Source: Parietaria judaica
Taxonomy: Eukaryota; Streptophyta; Magnoliopsida; Rosales; Urticaceae
Reading direction: 5' to 3'
DNA: 64,000 bases
Assembly: GCA_954871525.1 (NCBI GenBank)
Contig: OX940870.1
Coordinates: forward strand, 10,881,501-10,945,500
Numbering within the stretch: the first letter of the stretch is position 1; each line of letters starts with the position of its first letter. Under the pieces are notes generated by a model. It saw only the letters and a program-made list of their open reading frames with translations. It was not told the origin of the DNA and searched no databases. Of this stretch, positions 62,968 to 64,000 are shown in pieces. Position numbers and translations under genes: made by a program.

Positions 62968-63414
62968 TATATGATGGAGACACAAGTGTATAGAGCTCTA
63001 GTAGCTCGGAAAACCTTGGGGGGCGGCGGCCATGGCAGCTCTTGCCGTGGTTCTGACTACGAAAATGACCTTGCCTATTCCCCTATTCCATGCTATAAGC
63101 AGGGACGGAAGCATGCTATGGACTTGGGGGTGGCTCATGTCACCCCAACCCACTCAAAATAATTGCTTTAGATATATTAGGACATATAGTATATATATTT
63201 AATAAATTGTTATACATATATACTTTGGTCTCAAGATATAAATATAATTAATAACGTATGCGATATTTATCCAATCTAAATTAATTATCTATAGTTATAT
63301 TAATAATGTATATTTCACCATAATTATTAGAAAAAAGCCAACTGTGGTTAAATGTTTAATAATAGAAAGAAAGAAAAAACAATTTTAGCATATCAAATAT
63401 TTTATTGAAGATAT

Positions 63415-63484
<70 letters not shown>

Positions 63485-63575
63485 ACATTAGATAATTATG
63501 AAAAATTAAGTAAAGATATGTGTGGCAAAAAACTTGAAAATATAAATATTTATTGAAGACATTTGCACTTGTTAC

Positions 63576-64000
63576 TAGGGGTGCAAATAATACCCGGAAA
63601 CCGGGTAATTATCCGGAACCGAATCGGTATCCGGATTTAAAAACCGGAACCGGAACCGGATCCGGATTCCGGTTCCGGGTACCCGTATCCGGATTCAAAA
63701 CCGGATACGGGTACCGGGTATTAAAAATAAAAAAAACCGGGTACCCGGTACCCGGTTTTACTACCCGATTTTTTTATTTATTTTTATGATATTTTAAATT
63801 TTTAGGGTTTGTGCTTGGCCCTTTTTACTCCGTGTGATTAACCTTTTGTGACTTAGTCTCCCCTCTCCATTTTTGCCTCTCGGGGTTCTCGAGACTATGT
63901 TTTTTTTTCTTTTCTTTTTTGCGCGGTATTATGTTATGCTTGATGCGCGGGACTATGTTTTATTTATGCTTGATGCGCGAGACTATTTTTTATGCATTTT
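63576..64000. mobile_element. Partial TAGGGGTG / CCGGGTACCCGG element, cut by window end
   Basis: Starts TAGGGGTGCAAATAATACCCGG. It has many GGTACCCGG and GGATCCGG motifs and then a tail (GATGCGCGGGACTATGTTTT) that matches, in inverted sense, the middle of 7259-7915. The other end lies outside the window. Confidence 0.75.

Larger units (their letters stand above)
55588..63058. mobile_element. Unclassified insertion bounded by a 12-bp direct repeat
   Basis: ACGAAAATGACC occurs at 55576-55587 and again at 63059-63070. Unit A has a single copy of this site (near 27048, with one difference) running into CTTGCCTATTCC. The insert starts AGTGACGAACTACTAGGATT and ends GTGGTTCTGACT; the ends are only weakly inverted. 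Only about 0.57 kb is its own sequence (55588-56072 and 62968-63058); the rest is the Helitron. The class is unknown. Confidence 0.65.
37131..63095. repeat. Segmental duplication, unit B
   Basis: Direct-order partner of 8767-27083, expanded by insertions: solo LTRs (45467-46109, 49631-51304), a LINE (52926-55497), a CCGG-rich insert (about 47578-48385) and the nested stack at 55588-63058. Its left edge abuts the degraded LTR fragment ending near 37125. Both genes in this unit are intact. Confidence 0.88.

Overview
This window is nuclear DNA of a eudicot-type flowering plant. The evidence is AT-rich sequence, GT-AG introns, plant-specific gene families (a CYP85-clan P450 and a SABATH methyltransferase), a plant pararetrovirus-derived insert, and dense plant transposons (MULE, hAT, Helitron, LTR elements, LINE). 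No species can be named from the sequence.

The backbone is a tandem segmental duplication. Unit A is about 8767-27083 and unit B is about 37131-63095. Each unit carries the same two-gene module on the minus strand: a four-exon SABATH carboxyl methyltransferase followed by a ten-exon CYP722-like P450. In unit B both genes read through without a break: the P450 is 37305-41897 (490 aa) and the methyltransferase 43190-46961 (367 aa). In unit A the methyltransferase is intact (17600-21696, 371 aa). The unit A P450 (8944-16894) is destroyed: exons 2-4 are replaced by a rearranged endogenous pararetrovirus, the haem-ligand part of exon 9 is deleted, exon 5 has lost its acceptor AG, and exons 8 and 10 carry disabling changes. 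From family knowledge, CYP722 enzymes act on carlactonoic acid and one SABATH clade (CLAMT) methylates carlactonoic acid, so the pair could be a small duplicated strigolactone-type cluster. That function is inference; the duplication and the gene structures are read from the sequence.

Region by region. 1-8766 is gene-free and holds a MULE-type foldback element (1556-2795), two short CGCGAC-rich elements, a hAT element with TTATCG-rich ends (4683-6008), and a LINE RNase H relic split by a CCGGGTACCCGG-rich element (7259-7915). 8767-27083 is unit A, with the pararetrovirus insert (11084-16220), two back-to-back hAT elements in methyltransferase intron 1, and a second MULE-type element (23369-24521). 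27899-35067 is a defective hAT transposon containing a 5.1-kb minus-strand LTR element whose interior is mostly tandem repeats. 35245-37125 is an old LTR fragment at the duplication boundary. 37131-63095 is unit B, enlarged by solo LTRs, a 5'-truncated LINE, and a four-level nest: a solo LTR inside a MULE-type element, inside a Helitron, inside an unclassified insertion. 63576 to the end is another CCGGGTACCCGG element.

Comparing units A and B gives empty sites for many insertions, so most of the repeat content can be ordered after the duplication. Exon limits were placed by eye from frame continuity, splice dinucleotides and agreement between the two copies.
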